DNA from: Echinometra lucunter
Taxonomy: Eukaryota; Echinodermata; Echinoidea; Camarodonta; Echinometridae
DNA: 64,000 bases
Assembly: GCA_029962745.1 (NCBI GenBank)
Contig: CM057171.1
Coordinates: 6,363,525 to 6,427,524, forward strand
Direction of reading: 5' to 3'
In this document: one piece after another, positions 1 to 12,486 of the stretch
Layout of the letters: the number at the start of each line of letters is the position of its first letter
Position numbering within the stretch: position 1 is the first letter of the stretch
Made by a program: the position numbers and the translations under genes
Notes under the pieces: model-generated
The model's database searches: none
The model's input: the letters and a program-made list of their open reading frames with translations, nothing else
Told to the model about the DNA's origin: nothing

Positions 1-1538
1 ACCTAATAATTTTTCTTAGAGTGTAGAACAAAATGCAAAGCTACAGAAAGCTGACTTTTAATCTGTACAAGGCTTCTTTAAAGACATTCACTTGAGACGT
101 ATTCTCTCGGGTTCTTTGCTAAAATAGAAACCATTATTGTAAGTAAGAATGTGGGTGTCTTTGTGACTAAAACTATCAGTAATTTTTCAAAATAATAGTT
201 TCAGGGATATCAAGATAATATACACGTATTGTACAGACACGCAAACATTTAGTCTACGATGAATATTCTTCTAGTTCTTATAACATGAATATTTGACCCC
301 CAAAATCTACATCTGAAGCAGTTTTGTCGCAATCACGAGATACTAAAATCTGAATCCAAATCATCAAGAGCTTAGACACCATTAACGCTACGGCAAAACG
401 CCAACCCCCCCCCCCCCCCCCCCCCACACCCACTCCCTTGTGAAATGATGTAAAAGAAGCAAACTTTGTACGGGAGTTTTGACTCCACATTGATCACCGT
501 CTACGACTGATTGATTCTCGAAAGATCTTTCTCCATTAGTGAGATTTTAAAAAGAGAAATTACTGTAAGAATTAACTAAAGCCATCATGAGATTACAGGA
601 GCAATATTGCTATTAACGATCATATACTGTAACGACACAAGAAATGAGGTCAAAAACTCATTTTCTTATTCTTGTGAGTTGTGTATTACTACGTCTGAGT
701 TTGAGAGTGTACAAACGCAATAAATGAATTAATTTCTACTACCAAAAACGTCATTTCAAAATTCATACATTGAGTAATGTCAAGTGACACACAAACCAAC
801 CAAAAGGCGGCACACCATAACATGAATAATGGATAGAGAGTGTTTATGATGTCACGTAAGCAAAGTCAAGTTGAATTTATGTTTCCCTCTATGTCTCTAG
901 AGTATAACATACCCATTGGAGGCTGATAATCATAATACGTTGTCGGGAGACGACCTGCATGATAAATATGGTTGAATGAGTTAAGAATGGGGCGAAAACA
1001 CTCGATCATTTTCCCCAGTGTAGGAGCTGACGGCCGACTTCCGCTCTGTGATTCGATTTTTAAACATAAACACCGAAATAGCATTCCACTCTGAATTCAC
1101 TTGCACGTAAAGTTTACAGAAGTAAGTAAATACAGTTTGTCTAATAAAATCTGTCTGTGCCAAGAGAATAAGTGCATAGCGCAATATTCCAGCAGGATTG
1201 TAGTATATAGAGAGGTATCTTGACCCACGGCAGAGTGTATGTTGCTGAAATTCCCTTATGCGCGAAGTGATTTTTCTTTTTTATTTGTATTTTTTATTTT
1301 GATTTGCCGAAAAAGATAGAAGTACACCGCAACGTATAGGTCATCGCAACTAAACTAAACTACGTCTGTGTGACCCGTTTCTGAAATCACAATTTGTTCT
1401 GTATCAGAAAAACAGTACTGAAGGCCTAAAAGGGTCTGATTAGGTCTGATGTCTCAGCTTCATAGCTAGGTATGCGCTAAAATCGTTCAAATACGAAGTA
1501 CATGCAGTAGTGCAACAATTCTATTGCATAACACTCGT
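1..1538. other. No gene seen; A+T-rich unique DNA
   Basis: I see no exon with both splice sites and an open frame here. The short open frames at 866-1184 overlap on one strand in different frames and show no protein-like composition. The only marked local feature is a cytosine run at 405-425. Confidence 0.6.
405..425. repeat. Poly-C run
   Basis: An uninterrupted run of 21 cytosines followed by a short CA-rich tail. Long G or C runs of this kind recur through the window (13.8, 15.0, 16.2, 26.6, 27.8, 29.0, 34.7, 39.9, 40.9, 41.3, 46.6, 52.2, 53.5, 56.6 and 59.3 kb) and are a trait of this genome. The exact length is likely unreliable in the assembly. Confidence 0.9.
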
Positions 1539-1656
1539 ACAAGTCTTCAGAGGTTAGCATATCCCAGCTGGGAGAATTCAAAGTAATTTAAAATTCAAAT
1601 GAGGTATTAGCCGAACCCCTATAAAACGCCGGCGTCTCGAGTGGTATTCATCTTTT
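1539..1656 (+). repeat. Left arm of a TATA-containing inverted repeat pair
   Basis: This stretch reappears in reverse complement at 6337-6474. Shared blocks include AGGTTAGCATATCCCAG, GAATTCAAAGTAATTT, TGAGGTATTAGCC and TCTCGAGTGGTATTCATC. The right arm carries about 20 extra bases in the middle. The arm holds a TATAAAA box at 1620-1626, followed about 25-30 bases later by the conserved GTGGTATTCATC, which is the spacing of a TATA core promoter. It may be a duplicated promoter or the terminal inverted repeat of an element of about 4.9 kb; I cannot tell which from sequence alone. Confidence 0.6.
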
Positions 1657-3283
1657 CCTTGGGTGCAGGCAGTGACGGACAGACCATTATATCTCCTACA
1701 ATTCAACGAGCTGGAGCCAGTGGGCTGTTCTCCAGGTAAGTATAGCCACAATGGTGGCTAGAGAACAGCGGCTCAACTTGCCTTGTCTTTATGACTCGGC
1801 TTATGGACTGGGCGCGGCCCTGTTCCAATCCATCCACACATGCTCGGTATGCTGTTCGTATGGAGACTTGCAACGTTCCCACCTCCATGGGCAGGCCTGA
1901 TGCTGGACTTCAGAAAAAAAAAAAATTGCCGGTGTTGCCTTGTCTTGGGGACATGGTTTAGCATGAACGTGGGCGAAGCCCCGTTCCATTTCTTCCAGAC
2001 TTGTGCAAAAGGCTGGATTTACATGCAAGCAAAGTGACATTCCCTCCACTGAGCCCCGTCCACAACCTTTCTATGTGGACCTTATGTCAACCTGGCGACT
2101 GAGTTTTGGGATCGGTACCCGATTCTTCTCTACTGATATCTTTTTCAGAAGTCCTTCTTTTTCATCAGAGATTAAATAGACCACTACAGTATATGTACAT
2201 GACTGTAAACTGTAAAATGTTTTTTTTTTTAATGCCAGTTCGTCAAACTTATTGGTATAATTGATCGAAAGTGTGGTTAAGGCGCATTGATGCCTTCTAC
2301 TCAAAGGATAGTGTGAACTGGGCTGGATATCCAAGCAATATCCAACAATACATGCTCGTATGCATGACCCAATGATTAAAAATAAAACCCTAACTGAAAA
2401 GGGGTAATGAATATGAGCAACAATTCATTAAAATGTTCTAGTTTTCCCCTCCTTTCTTTTCAGGGAAAACTATACGAGAATTGAATTAAGCTTTACAATC
2501 GAATGAAGGCCACGTACTCTACGTTAACTTCTCGGTGCTTGCATTTATGTTTAGCACATCGAACAATTCTGCAGTTACAAAGTATCGGGGAATCGTACCA
2601 GAGAAATGATGGGACCTTTCAAAGTCCAATTTGAATCCTAAATACGGGATTTGCAGCCATGTCAAAAACAGTGAAAATCCTAACCAGTGAAATAAAATAA
2701 TCACGGATGTACATGCGTGACGTGTACAATGTAATTGGGTATGTGACAAAGATTCACTATTCACGATAAAGAATATCGCCAAATAGCAGAGTAAACAATA
2801 GTCCATGCAGAGAGTCGATGTACAATATTCAAACTAACGGATCTCAATGCTATCAAAAGACAGCTATTTATAATCTTCCTTGTCATGAAAAACATTGTTT
2901 TCGCATATGGTGTAATGACTGAGGAAGATTATTTTAGATGGACCATCAACACAACCTTTGGATTTGCTCACATAAGTCTAATTTTTTTATAAAGGGAGAC
3001 TTTGTGATCTGCAATGATATTCTCCTTTGGAGAAATAGGCCTATGGGCTATGGCTTAATAGCCTTATTTACTGTCATGAATATTCATGTGCGTCATGACA
3101 TAATATGACGCACAGCAGAGGCAAACCTAACTGTTCGTGGAGCCACTCCAATTTAAAAAGAAAAGAAAAAGAAGAAAAAATATGCTCAAATTTATCATAC
3201 CTTCAGATTTATGAAGTTCTGGTTACTTCAAAAGATGTATGATGAAGCCTTGAGATGCAAGCTTTTCAATGCCATGATTCTTT
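1657..3283. other. No gene supported; possible decayed repeat at 1700-2060
   Basis: Two stretches, around 1777-1840 and 1935-2000, resemble one another. Both contain TTGCCTTGTCTT, and a later block reads GGCGCGGCCCTGTTCCA in one and GGCGAAGCCCCGTTCCA in the other. This suggests an old direct duplication inside a G+C-richer repeat. Short overlapping open frames on both strands there are not convincing as protein. The rest is A+T-rich without recognised features. Confidence 0.4.
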
Positions 3284-3299
3284 AATAATAATAATAATA

Positions 3300-3345
<46 letters not shown>

Positions 3346-3361
3346 TAATAATGATAATAAC

Positions 3362-3399
<38 letters not shown>

Positions 3400-3441
3400 T
3401 AATAATGATAATAGCAATAATAATAATAATAATAATAATAT
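3284..3441 (+). repeat. Trinucleotide microsatellite (AAT)n
   Basis: About 158 bases of AAT with scattered G and C interruptions. It produces spurious poly-isoleucine, poly-leucine and poly-tyrosine open frames on both strands. Confidence 0.97.
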
Positions 3442-6336
3442 ACAGTTCTTGTAATAACAATAATAATAAGGCCTTCTTCAAGTTGCCAATTTACTACGGC
3501 ATTCAACGCTTAATTCTCGTTGGCTACGGTGGCTACGGTGGTGCCAATTTTTAAACAACATTTATGATATTCCCTCAAATAATTCATCCGAGATAACGTC
3601 TTGAATATGTTATCACCTGCATTGTGTTCATCGAAAAGGACAGATTAATATCCTAAGCAACAAAAAAGCCTTTGTTGTTTAATCAATACAATGACATGCA
3701 CTATGTCATAATATGGTTTGGAAAGTGCAACCATGCACTGTAAAATACTATTTTCATTTGTTCACTGAATCAAACACTGACATTTCGAGATCGTAAGAAT
3801 GTTTACATCGTCCATGTACAACCGTTTCCCTTAAGCATGTTTAGAATACCTTTGTCATGTTTCTATTCATGAGCGAAAGAAAACTTTCGAACTCTTGCAT
3901 CATTTTAAAAAGAATCTCAAACATGTTAAATGCTTGTTTTGTGTTCGACCTGTGTCTATGGTACTCCAAACAATAATTATCCAGAGCTCGTGGCTTTTTT
4001 TGCCACTGCCTCCAATGCATTATTAAACAAAGGGAGAATACTTGAATTTGTATACCCTTAATGCAAGGTACTTGACCTCTTTAGGCATATTTTCATTTGA
4101 CATCTTTCATTTCATTTCATTTTTATCACGGAGAGACTTTCTTCCGCGAATTATATATGACTGTTTTTCCAGCAGGTTAAAGTTTGTCTTATTATTGGTG
4201 GTACAAATACACTGCTGCTGCCTGGCTTGCCATGCTTGCAGAGTGTAGTTCTGTGTTAAAACGTTATCCACTGATCATATCCAGTTCATCCCATAATTTG
4301 ACTGGACAAAGATTCGTTCGTATAATTTTGAAAATATTAACTGCTCACTGAATGATAACTGCAATGATTAACATTTTGATTCGATACTGATCACACGCCA
4401 AGTCTAACATTGGCAATATTGTGTGCAAGAATACTTGGACTCGAAAGGGAAATTATACAATTTCACAGTGTTTGAATGTTTTCAGCCAGTAAACAGCAGC
4501 AGCAGCAGCAACAACAATAACAACATGATATTTCTTTAATCAGCTACTGCTTGAACTGTTAAATGGTTTGTTGTACATACGGTACGTTTTTGCATCGAGA
4601 TGAGCAAATGAAAGAAATAGCTTATCTTTTGTGATGAGGTATTCATTGCATTGCTGATCCGGATTTCCGGAACCTATTTCCTCCTAATATCGGTTCGGTA
4701 GAGACTGCATTGTTTGAAATCAAACTTGAAAACGGTCATCCTTTCTCTCTTAGCTTCATCATGCACCTTCGAATATTTTTGACGCGATATATCAGGTATA
4801 TGGCACAATACAAGACAGTATAAATATTATGACATCACTCAAGAATATGACGGGTTTATAACGGAGAGTCTTCTTTGTATTCTCAACACATATCAGACTG
4901 GAAAGACCATGTGCGTCAAAGCCGTCAATCCGTTTCATAATTTCAGAAGTACTCTGTCCAAAAACTTGCGGACAAGACCAGTTGAATCATGTTTATTTTC
5001 AACAATTTTCCTTGCTTCCGACACACATGAAATGCTATATATTCACTATCCTCTTTTTTTTTTTGTTCGTCTCTATATTAGACAGCAAGAAAAATAATCA
5101 TTTGAATTATCATGATTATGATTTGTACAAAAGCAAAATATTCGTGTAGTCGAGATAAACACAAAATACCAAAAGGAGCATAAACAAAAGCTCTTAAGCC
5201 CAAGTGCCGAACGTTACATTGAATTCTACTTTGCTCATTTTAAGCCCCCATAAATAAATTTTAAAGAAGGCCACTTATGTTATCTGTCGGATAATGATAC
5301 AGCAGTATTTCCTGATCTAAACACATGTACCTAGTTCACCCTTTTTTGTCTAAAAAAAAAAAAAAACACGTCGGCACCTTGATTCAGGGGCCTCTCTTTG
5401 CTTGAAAAAAAAATAAAGCAGTTTCACTTGTCTATAATCACTGATAATATGAGATTATTCTTAGATTTTTATGTACTATTCCATGGAAGGAAGATCTTAA
5501 TGACGAACATAGATGTTTGTATCTTCATTTTATGCTGACAGACCTTTTGTACAGTCGTTGACTACTTTTGAAGGTAGTCATTAAATACATTTTCATACAT
5601 CAATGAACCAAGATTTCAGATATTCGCAACGAAATTTCTTCATTAAAACTGCACAATGGAAATTGAATCTATGAATGAATGACTTGGTCAATCGTAATTA
5701 TGATGCGATGAATGATATCGCAAAATTATAATTTCGTTTTGCGACAGCCGTCTTCAATATTCGATTTTTTAATGTGAATGGAGATTATGACATTGGAATA
5801 AGAATGTAGACAGTAAACGAATACATTCCATATCACCCGCTTGTTTCGTTATTTGAACTCAACGGTAGGCTGTGTATTTGCGGGAATCAAAATGATAAGA
5901 AGAAACGCCAAATACGAATACCTTATACATGTATTTCTTCGAATTCTATTTAATAATAAGAAGTACAAGACGAAGAGGTCCCGCCCTTAATCATCTTCTC
6001 ACATTGTTTCGGTTTCCCTCCCTGATTCACAGAAGCTGATAAACGGTTGCTTTTGTGTCTTCTCATATTTCCTCCAGGCGAATTGTGCAGTATTCTTCAA
6101 TACTGTTTGCAAACAACTATCTTCAGAGCATTTAATCGAATAAAGTGTCCACAATGTACTTTGCACATTTTGTTTCCTTTAGGTTTTGAACAGCGCATTG
6201 ATTGACATTGTACTATCGTGTAAAAGAATCAAGCCTGATTATACAATGAAAGATAATTTTTTTCAAACAACGCAAAATGATTCCCTTTGACAAGATTGTA
6301 TTTTCATTTCTCCTTTTCTCTATATCTTTCCACTTT
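3442..6336. other. No gene supported between the inverted arms
   Basis: This is A+T-rich DNA with a short CAG/CAA microsatellite at 4493-4525. A 62-codon open frame at 4909-5097 follows a TATA-like sequence near 4818, but it has no recognisable domain and ends in a T-run, so I do not call it. Confidence 0.5.
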
Positions 6337-6474
6337 GAAAGATGAATACCACTCGAGATGCCGGCCTTTTATACGGGTTTGGCTAATACCTCATTCAAAT
6401 TTCAAATTACTTTGAATTCCTTTGTGTGATTCCACTGCCTGAACACCTGGGATATGCTAACCTCTTGGACTTGT
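6337..6474 (-). repeat. Right arm of the TATA-containing inverted repeat pair
   Basis: Reverse-complement partner of 1539-1656. Its TATAAAA lies on the minus strand at 6367-6373, so if both arms are promoters they would fire towards each other. About 20 bases near 6421-6445 are absent from the left arm. Confidence 0.6.
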
Positions 6475-8924
6475 ATTTCTTATTATTTAATAGAATTCTA
6501 ATTATACTTCATTATTATTTGTATAATTTAGGAATTATCTCTTGACGTCTTTACATCAAAGAGCAATTTCGAAAAAAAAAAGTCGGAAATTTTCATTATG
6601 ATTGCATATTGGAATATTGGTCATTTTACACTAGATTCACACAAAATGATTATATACGTAAGTATTCCAGCTATGAAAATGGTTCCGCCGCTACTTGATG
6701 ATTCTCTTAACCCCTTTGCTACTGGAACTGGGTGATCCCAATAGTAAGCCTATATATGGGAATCAGGAAATCCAACAGACAACGGGTTAATAAATACGGA
6801 TTACTGCGTCTGTTTTATCCGTCTCCCAAGGTGACACGAATAATGATTTTTTTCACTAACAAGTTTGCTTTCAGATAATGCCTTTGTTTAATTTGTTTCC
6901 CAATGTGGAAATTATAATATCCTTGAAAAAACAAGGTTGCATTCAAACCGTTCCTTCCGCTTTAATCAAGAACACGAAGGAGAAAAGGTGTCCTGGGAAC
7001 TCAATCCATCCTGGGAGCTCGAGAAGTGAACGATCAATCTAAAGGGGCTCCCTATCGTGTACCACACAGACACCCACCACTTCCTCTGGCATCCTTGATC
7101 AAATCACCAGTGTGCTCCCTATCTCTCCGTGTGTCAGGCAGTGAGAGAGAAGGTGTCCAGTAGGAAGGGAAAAAATCGCTTAAATGCTGCTGAAATAGAC
7201 ATGCAGGGGGCGGACGAGTTGATGGATGTAGTCATCAAGGATACCTGGTAAAAAACATAGGGTTTGTTTGCCTGGAGCTTACCGGCCTATTGAAATTAAG
7301 TAAGGTCAAACTTTAATTAATCGTATGCTGCAAGTGCTGTGTCACTTCTTAGTACTGTACTCTCATGTAGAATTGATCGTTATTGTTTTTTGTTTGTTTA
7401 CTTGTTTTTGCACTGTTTCTTTGATAGTTGTTGTGTTGTTCGTCTCGTCTTTGACACGTTTGCGTTGTTGCTGTAATTGTTGTGTTGCTTGCAGTATTGA
7501 ATCCCCTGAATGAAATAATACTGTCTGGAAATAAATTGCAATCATCAGGTTACAGAAGAAATATGTTCTTTTTAGTATTCATAATTCATTTGTTCCAGGT
7601 TCTAATAAAATTCTCAACATGCTTAATGATCAAGGAGGGAAGTTACTTAAACGAACTTGTATTCTATTACCTATTTAAGACCAGGTATATGTGTCACATA
7701 CACATAACTGTATAAATAAGAATGTTATTAAATAACGGTGTTATGATGGCAATAAATAACATCATTCATACTTTTTTTTCCCAATCAATCATCACTGCGA
7801 CAGAAGTTTGATATAATCATCATAAACTGAAGTACGATAAGTGCTTTAAATCTGGTTTCCACAATCGTAAAATTCATATGTAATAAAAATCTATGTGCTA
7901 ATTGTATCTTTTCTATGAAAGTATCGTTTTACATGTTGTTCCGTATTTGCCACAAATTTCCACTTTGTTTCATGTACAAAAATGAGCCTTGTGAACCTCA
8001 CGACATTAGTTGTTATAAACAATTCATGTATAGAAACATGTTAAATGATTAAGTCCAGTAACACGATGAACTACTTTACATGCCCAGCATGTCTTGGACA
8101 CAGGTGAAGTGAAATATGTCGTTGGAAAAAAAAAATGAAAACACATGACTTTTCAGAGCAGAACAGAGATGATAGATATATCTGTGCTCAAAATCACCGA
8201 CTTGTTAAGGGTGAACTGGCCTGATTACGTCACCAAAAACATTTTAACCCTTTTAAAAATCTAAATTCGGGTTTTTTTTCTCAGACTTTTCGTTATCTCC
8301 TTGTCTCATTTTCATGCTCTGTGTTACTTGATTGCATGCTTTTCCTCTCAGACCTGATGATTATTTTCTTTCAGGAACAGACGAGGGTGGCAGGATATCC
8401 ACTGATGACCCGTCATGATCAACCGTCCCCAACCCTCACTAGCGATGATACACCTCTACATTGAAATACTGGACAACTATTACTTTAACCTGCAGCACAA
8501 ATAGAGCGATTAATCATGACATTTTGGGGATATTTGGGATCCCGTAGACCTTAAAAAGGCAAACCAGTGTTCATATATGGACTTTAAAATTCGATACCTT
8601 TGGCTCTCTAACCTACTAACCTTTTGTTCAACTATCGAGTTTCTTGGAAGATGAATGAGATTGGTGGAAATAACATTATCTGACGCATCACTAACTCAAG
8701 AGTGAAGGCTGCAAAATGCGTCCCACGTTTGCCGTCCAACTTCAGCATGTTCAGAGCGGAAGTTTTCTGTGTACAAGCTTGTCTATCAACACAGATGGGC
8801 TTTTAAAAGCATTTTTCGGCTCTCATATTTCTCTCCCTAAATCATGCCCGATGACGACTGTCTGATATACCTGGAAGAGCGTCATTGATCTAGGTTATTT
8901 TTGTATGATATGGAGTGCTATAAA

Positions 8925-9065
8925 TGACTGACCGGTGGCATAACGAGGCACGTGCCGTTGATTGGGCGCTGACCTTTACCGGGTTCGAAACTTAGTATAC
9001 GTGAATGCAAAGCAAGCGAGCATAAGGGATACATAGAGGACATTCTTCTCAATTTCTTTCTCTTA
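8925..9065 (+). repeat. tRNA-like SINE relic, copy A
   Basis: A B-box-like GGGTTCGAAAC lies near 8979, about 40 bases after an A-box-like TGGCATAACGAGG near 8936. Spacing and order fit a tRNA-derived element, but the first half does not fold as a clean tRNA, so this is a relic at best. Copy B has it at about 21780-21900. Confidence 0.3.
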
Positions 9066-9085
9066 AAGACCTTTCTTTTATTTAA

Positions 9086-9653
9086 AGGAGAATGCAACCC
9101 AGGCATCAGTGTGCTCATAGAGAATAAAGATGACCAAGTAGAGTAAACAGTGAAATTTTGAGTCAAATCGGACAATTTGTTCAAGAGTTATGAATTTTGA
9201 AACTTTCAGTAAATCCCTATTATGGGGATCCTTGAGGTGCATGGCAACTTTGTCAGCATATGTGATGTCATCGTGGACAACTCTAAATTCATTTTGTACA
9301 TAATTTTTCAAAATAATTGATTTATATGAAATTTCAAGTCAGGAATCAACATAATTTTTCCCAAAATGCTTGTAAGAATTGATATAGCCATGTCATACTC
9401 AAACAATAAATCAAAATAATTTTGATTTAAAAGTTAAATTCTGTGTACAAAATGAATCGAGAGTTGTCCACGATGACATCATAGATGCTGGCAACGTTGC
9501 CAATTCAAGGATCCCCATAATAAGGATTTACGTAAACTTTCAAAGTTGATAACTCTTGAAAGATTGTCAAATTTTCCTCAAACTTTCACTGTTTGCTCAT
9601 CTTGTTCTTCTTCATTCACTGGAAGCACACTGATGTCTGGGTTGCATTCTCCT
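9086..9653. mobile_element. Foldback MITE flanked by TTAA (piggyBac-type), copy A
   Basis: A palindromic element of about 568 bases. The left end AGGAGAATGCAACCCAG and the right end CTGGGTTGCATTCTCCT are perfect inverted repeats. Similarity between arms continues for roughly 250 bases: GGGGATCCTTGA pairs with TCAAGGATCCCC, and GTCATCGTGGACAACTC with GAGTTGTCCACGATGAC. TTAA lies directly outside both ends (9082-9085 and 9654-9657), the target duplication of piggyBac-type elements. There is no open frame, so it is non-autonomous. Confidence 0.75.
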
Positions 9654-10620
9654 TTAAAGGGTAATTACACGGGGGCGTCGGCGCTGTCAGGAGCTAAACC
9701 CTGTCATCATTTTAAAGATAAAATCACTGTTTCTGAGATATTAATTTGTTGCATGCGATACTGATACCCTATATGATTGGATAAACTAGCTAGGATTCTT
9801 TAAAAAAATAAAATAACCCCGCACAATCCCTCTTAGTTGCATAATTATAACTGTAGTTGCAGAAACTTTCCCCGTTTAATAGCTAGGCCATGTTAGTGGG
9901 TGTTGCATTTATAAGTGTTTTCGATTGATGGCTATGGAGAACATGATGAAACGGGATTCTCAGAAATCTTGTCAATCTTCATGATCTTCTAAAGAAGAAG
10001 AAGGAAAAATAGTATCTTCTTAAAGGTCATTTCAATGTATGAATGGACGGAAGGAAGATTTGTTTTGTGTGATCGGCTATAGGCGTTGTGCACAGGTATA
10101 GTCTAGAGTTTTATCTCAAGAGTCGGACAAAAAGATACTATCTTTGATGTCGACGTAAACAAGTATGCTTTACAAAGACCACGCTCAAAGCGGGGCCGAA
10201 GATAGCTTCAGTTCACCAAATTAGATTCTATTTTCACATATATATGCAACGCTCCATTGCAAAATCAAGTAATTGATTTCAGAAAACGTAAGTGGCAGCA
10301 GTCAAACGCAATTCCAGCAAGGAAGCAAGTGGCAATTTGCCGGCTAAAAACAAAAGCAGACCGATAAATCAAATGAAAGATCAGTGAATGAGGCGATTTC
10401 AATTAAGGAAATTGTTTACGTGAATGTGAGTTTAGATCTCCATTCCACACTTTCAGATGATGCACAGTCGTCAACTCAACTCTTTTTTTTCTCCAGACAT
10501 TTCATTCTTATATATCATACCCTGTCAAGAACAGGGCCGTGAATGTTCAAGGAAACCAAAATCCACAAGTCATATAGTTTTTAAATCAAAGCTAAAACAT
10601 ATATCAAATAACAGAGAATT

Positions 10621-10682
10621 TGAAAAAAAAAATCGGACACGCAAAAAAAAAAAAACACACACAAAAAAAAAAAAAAAAAAAA
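10621..10682 (+). repeat. A-rich low-complexity tract, copy A
   Basis: Runs of A broken by CAC. On the opposite strand this is a T-tract just downstream of the candidate terminal exon at 10729-10809. Length differs in copy B (about 23450-23508). Confidence 0.9.
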
Positions 10683-10728
10683 CGAGACATTTGAATTCGT
10701 AACATGACAAATTAGGTGGTCGGCATTT

Positions 10729-10809
10729 TTAGGTTTCGACATGGATAGTGATAAAGTCGTTGGTAAAGACTATTGATAAAATTTTTACGTCTCGATAGAA
10801 GACTAACGT
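10729..10809 (-). CDS. Candidate terminal coding exon, copy A
   Basis: On the minus strand, the acceptor-like ...CAATGTCTAG is followed by 26 open codons and a TAA, beginning TLVFYRDVKILSIVF and ending TIHVET. It is identical in copy B (23558-23638), while flanking DNA has indels. It starts in phase 0, matching the phase-0 end of the next exon upstream (12487-12636), so it could be the end of the same gene. No domain is recognised and no AATAAA follows closely, so chance remains possible. Confidence 0.27.
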   Translation of the reverse strand, partial: TLVFYRDVKILSIVFTNDFITIHVET

Positions 10810-11043
10810 CTAGACATTGGATGATTTGATATTGCAGCACGATGAAAAGGTGACCGAAGGATTTATTTCACCTTAACAAATCAGATTTTCTATAGGGTTG
10901 TACATTAACTACTGTGCACTGCATTGCAAGAGTCATAAAGGCCAAATCAGGCAGTTTATTTCATTGACTGTGACTGTATATGTAACCATAGTTGAAGAGG
11001 ATAGTAATATAAAATGTAAAAAGAAAGCAAAAGGAAAAAAATG

Positions 11044-11125
11044 CCCCCCCCCCCCCCTCCGCAACTCGAACCAAGGACCGTGAGGATGTGAGGCAAGTGC
11101 TTTAAAGGTATAACAGCTCACAAAG
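11044..11125 (-). repeat. tRNA-derived SINE relic, copy A
   Basis: On the minus strand the order AAAGCACTTGCCTCACATC, then ACGGTCC, then TGGTTCGAGT resembles the D-arm-to-TPsiC stretch of a tRNA with a good B box. It is followed by a C/G run that varies between copies. The corresponding copy-B site is 23877-23960. It is too short and diverged to be a functional tRNA. Confidence 0.4.
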
Positions 11126-11159
11126 ATAACTCGCAGATGGAAAACGGAAATTTAATATC

Positions 11160-11745
11160 ATATTTTTCCGTCAAAAATTCAACATGTTTCCGACATCTCG
11201 CTAAAAAACAGATGGACTTATAATATAGAAAACTTTCTCAGCTACAACATACTTCAAGATGGACGAAAATCATGCAGAAATAACAGAGAGGTTGATCAAA
11301 GAAGACGAGAATGTAGAACCAAGAATTAGGTAAAGGTCATGTCCCATAGAGAATACACGTAAAATGAGAAAAATTGACATAGTACCATTTTTCGTAAATT
11401 TAGACAGTGATGACGTAATCAAAGTGAGAAATAAAGATTTGTAGAAAATTATCTCAGCTACAACATATCGGAATACCAGCGAAAATTGACCAACAGTAAG
11501 CGAGATAGTCTTGGTTAAAGGCAAAAAATAAAACATCAAAAATTAAAAATCGAAATTTAGAGTTCACATCGGAATAGAATGACGTCAGAGTATCGAAAAA
11601 GTAATTTTTTTGTCATGGATTCACATCTACAACTCATAACCTTTCAGAATATTTTTAAAAAAATTGGTGGTGTCCATGCATTTTGAGGAGCTATGGTAGA
11701 TTTTAAAGGGACATGGTTTTGCGTGTTTTTACATTATTTTCAACA
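11160..11745. repeat. Degenerate internal repeat, no gene
   Basis: The block GCTACAACATA, preceded by a variant of GAAAACTTTCTCA, occurs twice (about 11229-11260 and 11445-11475), and further diverged similarity lies between. Reading frames are broken in both copies A and B, so I see no protein here. Confidence 0.45.
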
Positions 11746-12102
11746 TTGACGCGCGCACGGATTTTGAACTTTGGTGCGCGCGTGCGACCTTATTGTTAGT
11801 TGAAGTCGGTTCTAAATTGATGGAAATTGTTAAGAAAAGGGTCAGGAATGCAAAGCAATCGAAAAAAACGGCGTTTTCCAGTTATTTAGGACCTGCGCAA
11901 ATTTTTGAAATGTTTAAAATGGCCTGAAACGCGTGCAAAATGAATATGAGTCGATTCTGAGCATTTTTAATTTTTGCGCGCGCGCTGACGCGCGGACGTA
12001 CGTGTACGTGCGCGTCTCAATAGATGAAATTGTTTGGACCAAAGACGTTTTACATATAGAGCTAGACGGAAAGCAGCACGCGCGGAAAGCATTACGCGAA
12101 TG

Positions 12103-12187
12103 GGGTTAAGCTCCGCCCAGCTTTCATCCATTAGATGCCGAAAATAAGCCCCAATTAATATTCATGAAACGAAATAAGCACCCTTGA
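12103..12187 (-). repeat. Left partner of an inverted repeat pair, copy A
   Basis: In reverse complement this contains ATTGGGGCTTATTT, then a variable base or two, then CTAATGGATGAAAGCT. The same order occurs on the plus strand at 17298-17370. The pair brackets 5.2 kb that holds the whole plus-strand exon series below. In copy B the pair is about 24935-25010 and 30114-30200. It could be the termini of a large mobile unit or simply two inverted copies of a short repeat. Confidence 0.45.
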
Positions 12188-12224
12188 TTGGATTATAGCA
12201 TCATGAATATGTATTTTTTCGATA

Positions 12225-12339
12225 ATATCGTTCTAGAAAAATGATTATTCATTTGACTTTATTACGTCACAGTTATGAAAATTCATGCATGACGTGCTTA
12301 CTCGCACAAAGTGAGAGGTGTCTACTTCACAGAGAAAAC
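12225..12339 (+). promoter_or_regulatory. Candidate promoter and first exon of the plus-strand unit, copy A
   Basis: An exon-like stretch ends at a strong donor (AGAGAAAAC|GTGAGTACC). Upstream are a CRE-like TTACGTCAC (12262-12270) and a second TGACGTGC near 12290. An ATG at 12289 opens 17 codons to the donor. Copy B has the same donor after 25159 but one A fewer, which changes the phase. There is no clear TATA box. The transcription start is inferred, not seen. Confidence 0.3.
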
Positions 12340-12486
12340 GTGAGTACCACTGCAGTTATGATTAAATATCGGAAATTTGGCATATGCTTCAAAATAGTTG
12401 GCTGTTCTTCTCGATCTACTATAATTTCTCTACAATTTGAAATAATTGTAAACAGCTATTTCAGAAAGATGTAATGTCGAACTTAC

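Noticed and set aside
3223..3554. Poly-leucine, poly-isoleucine and poly-tyrosine frames on both strands
   Set aside because: Direct translation of an (AAT)n microsatellite.
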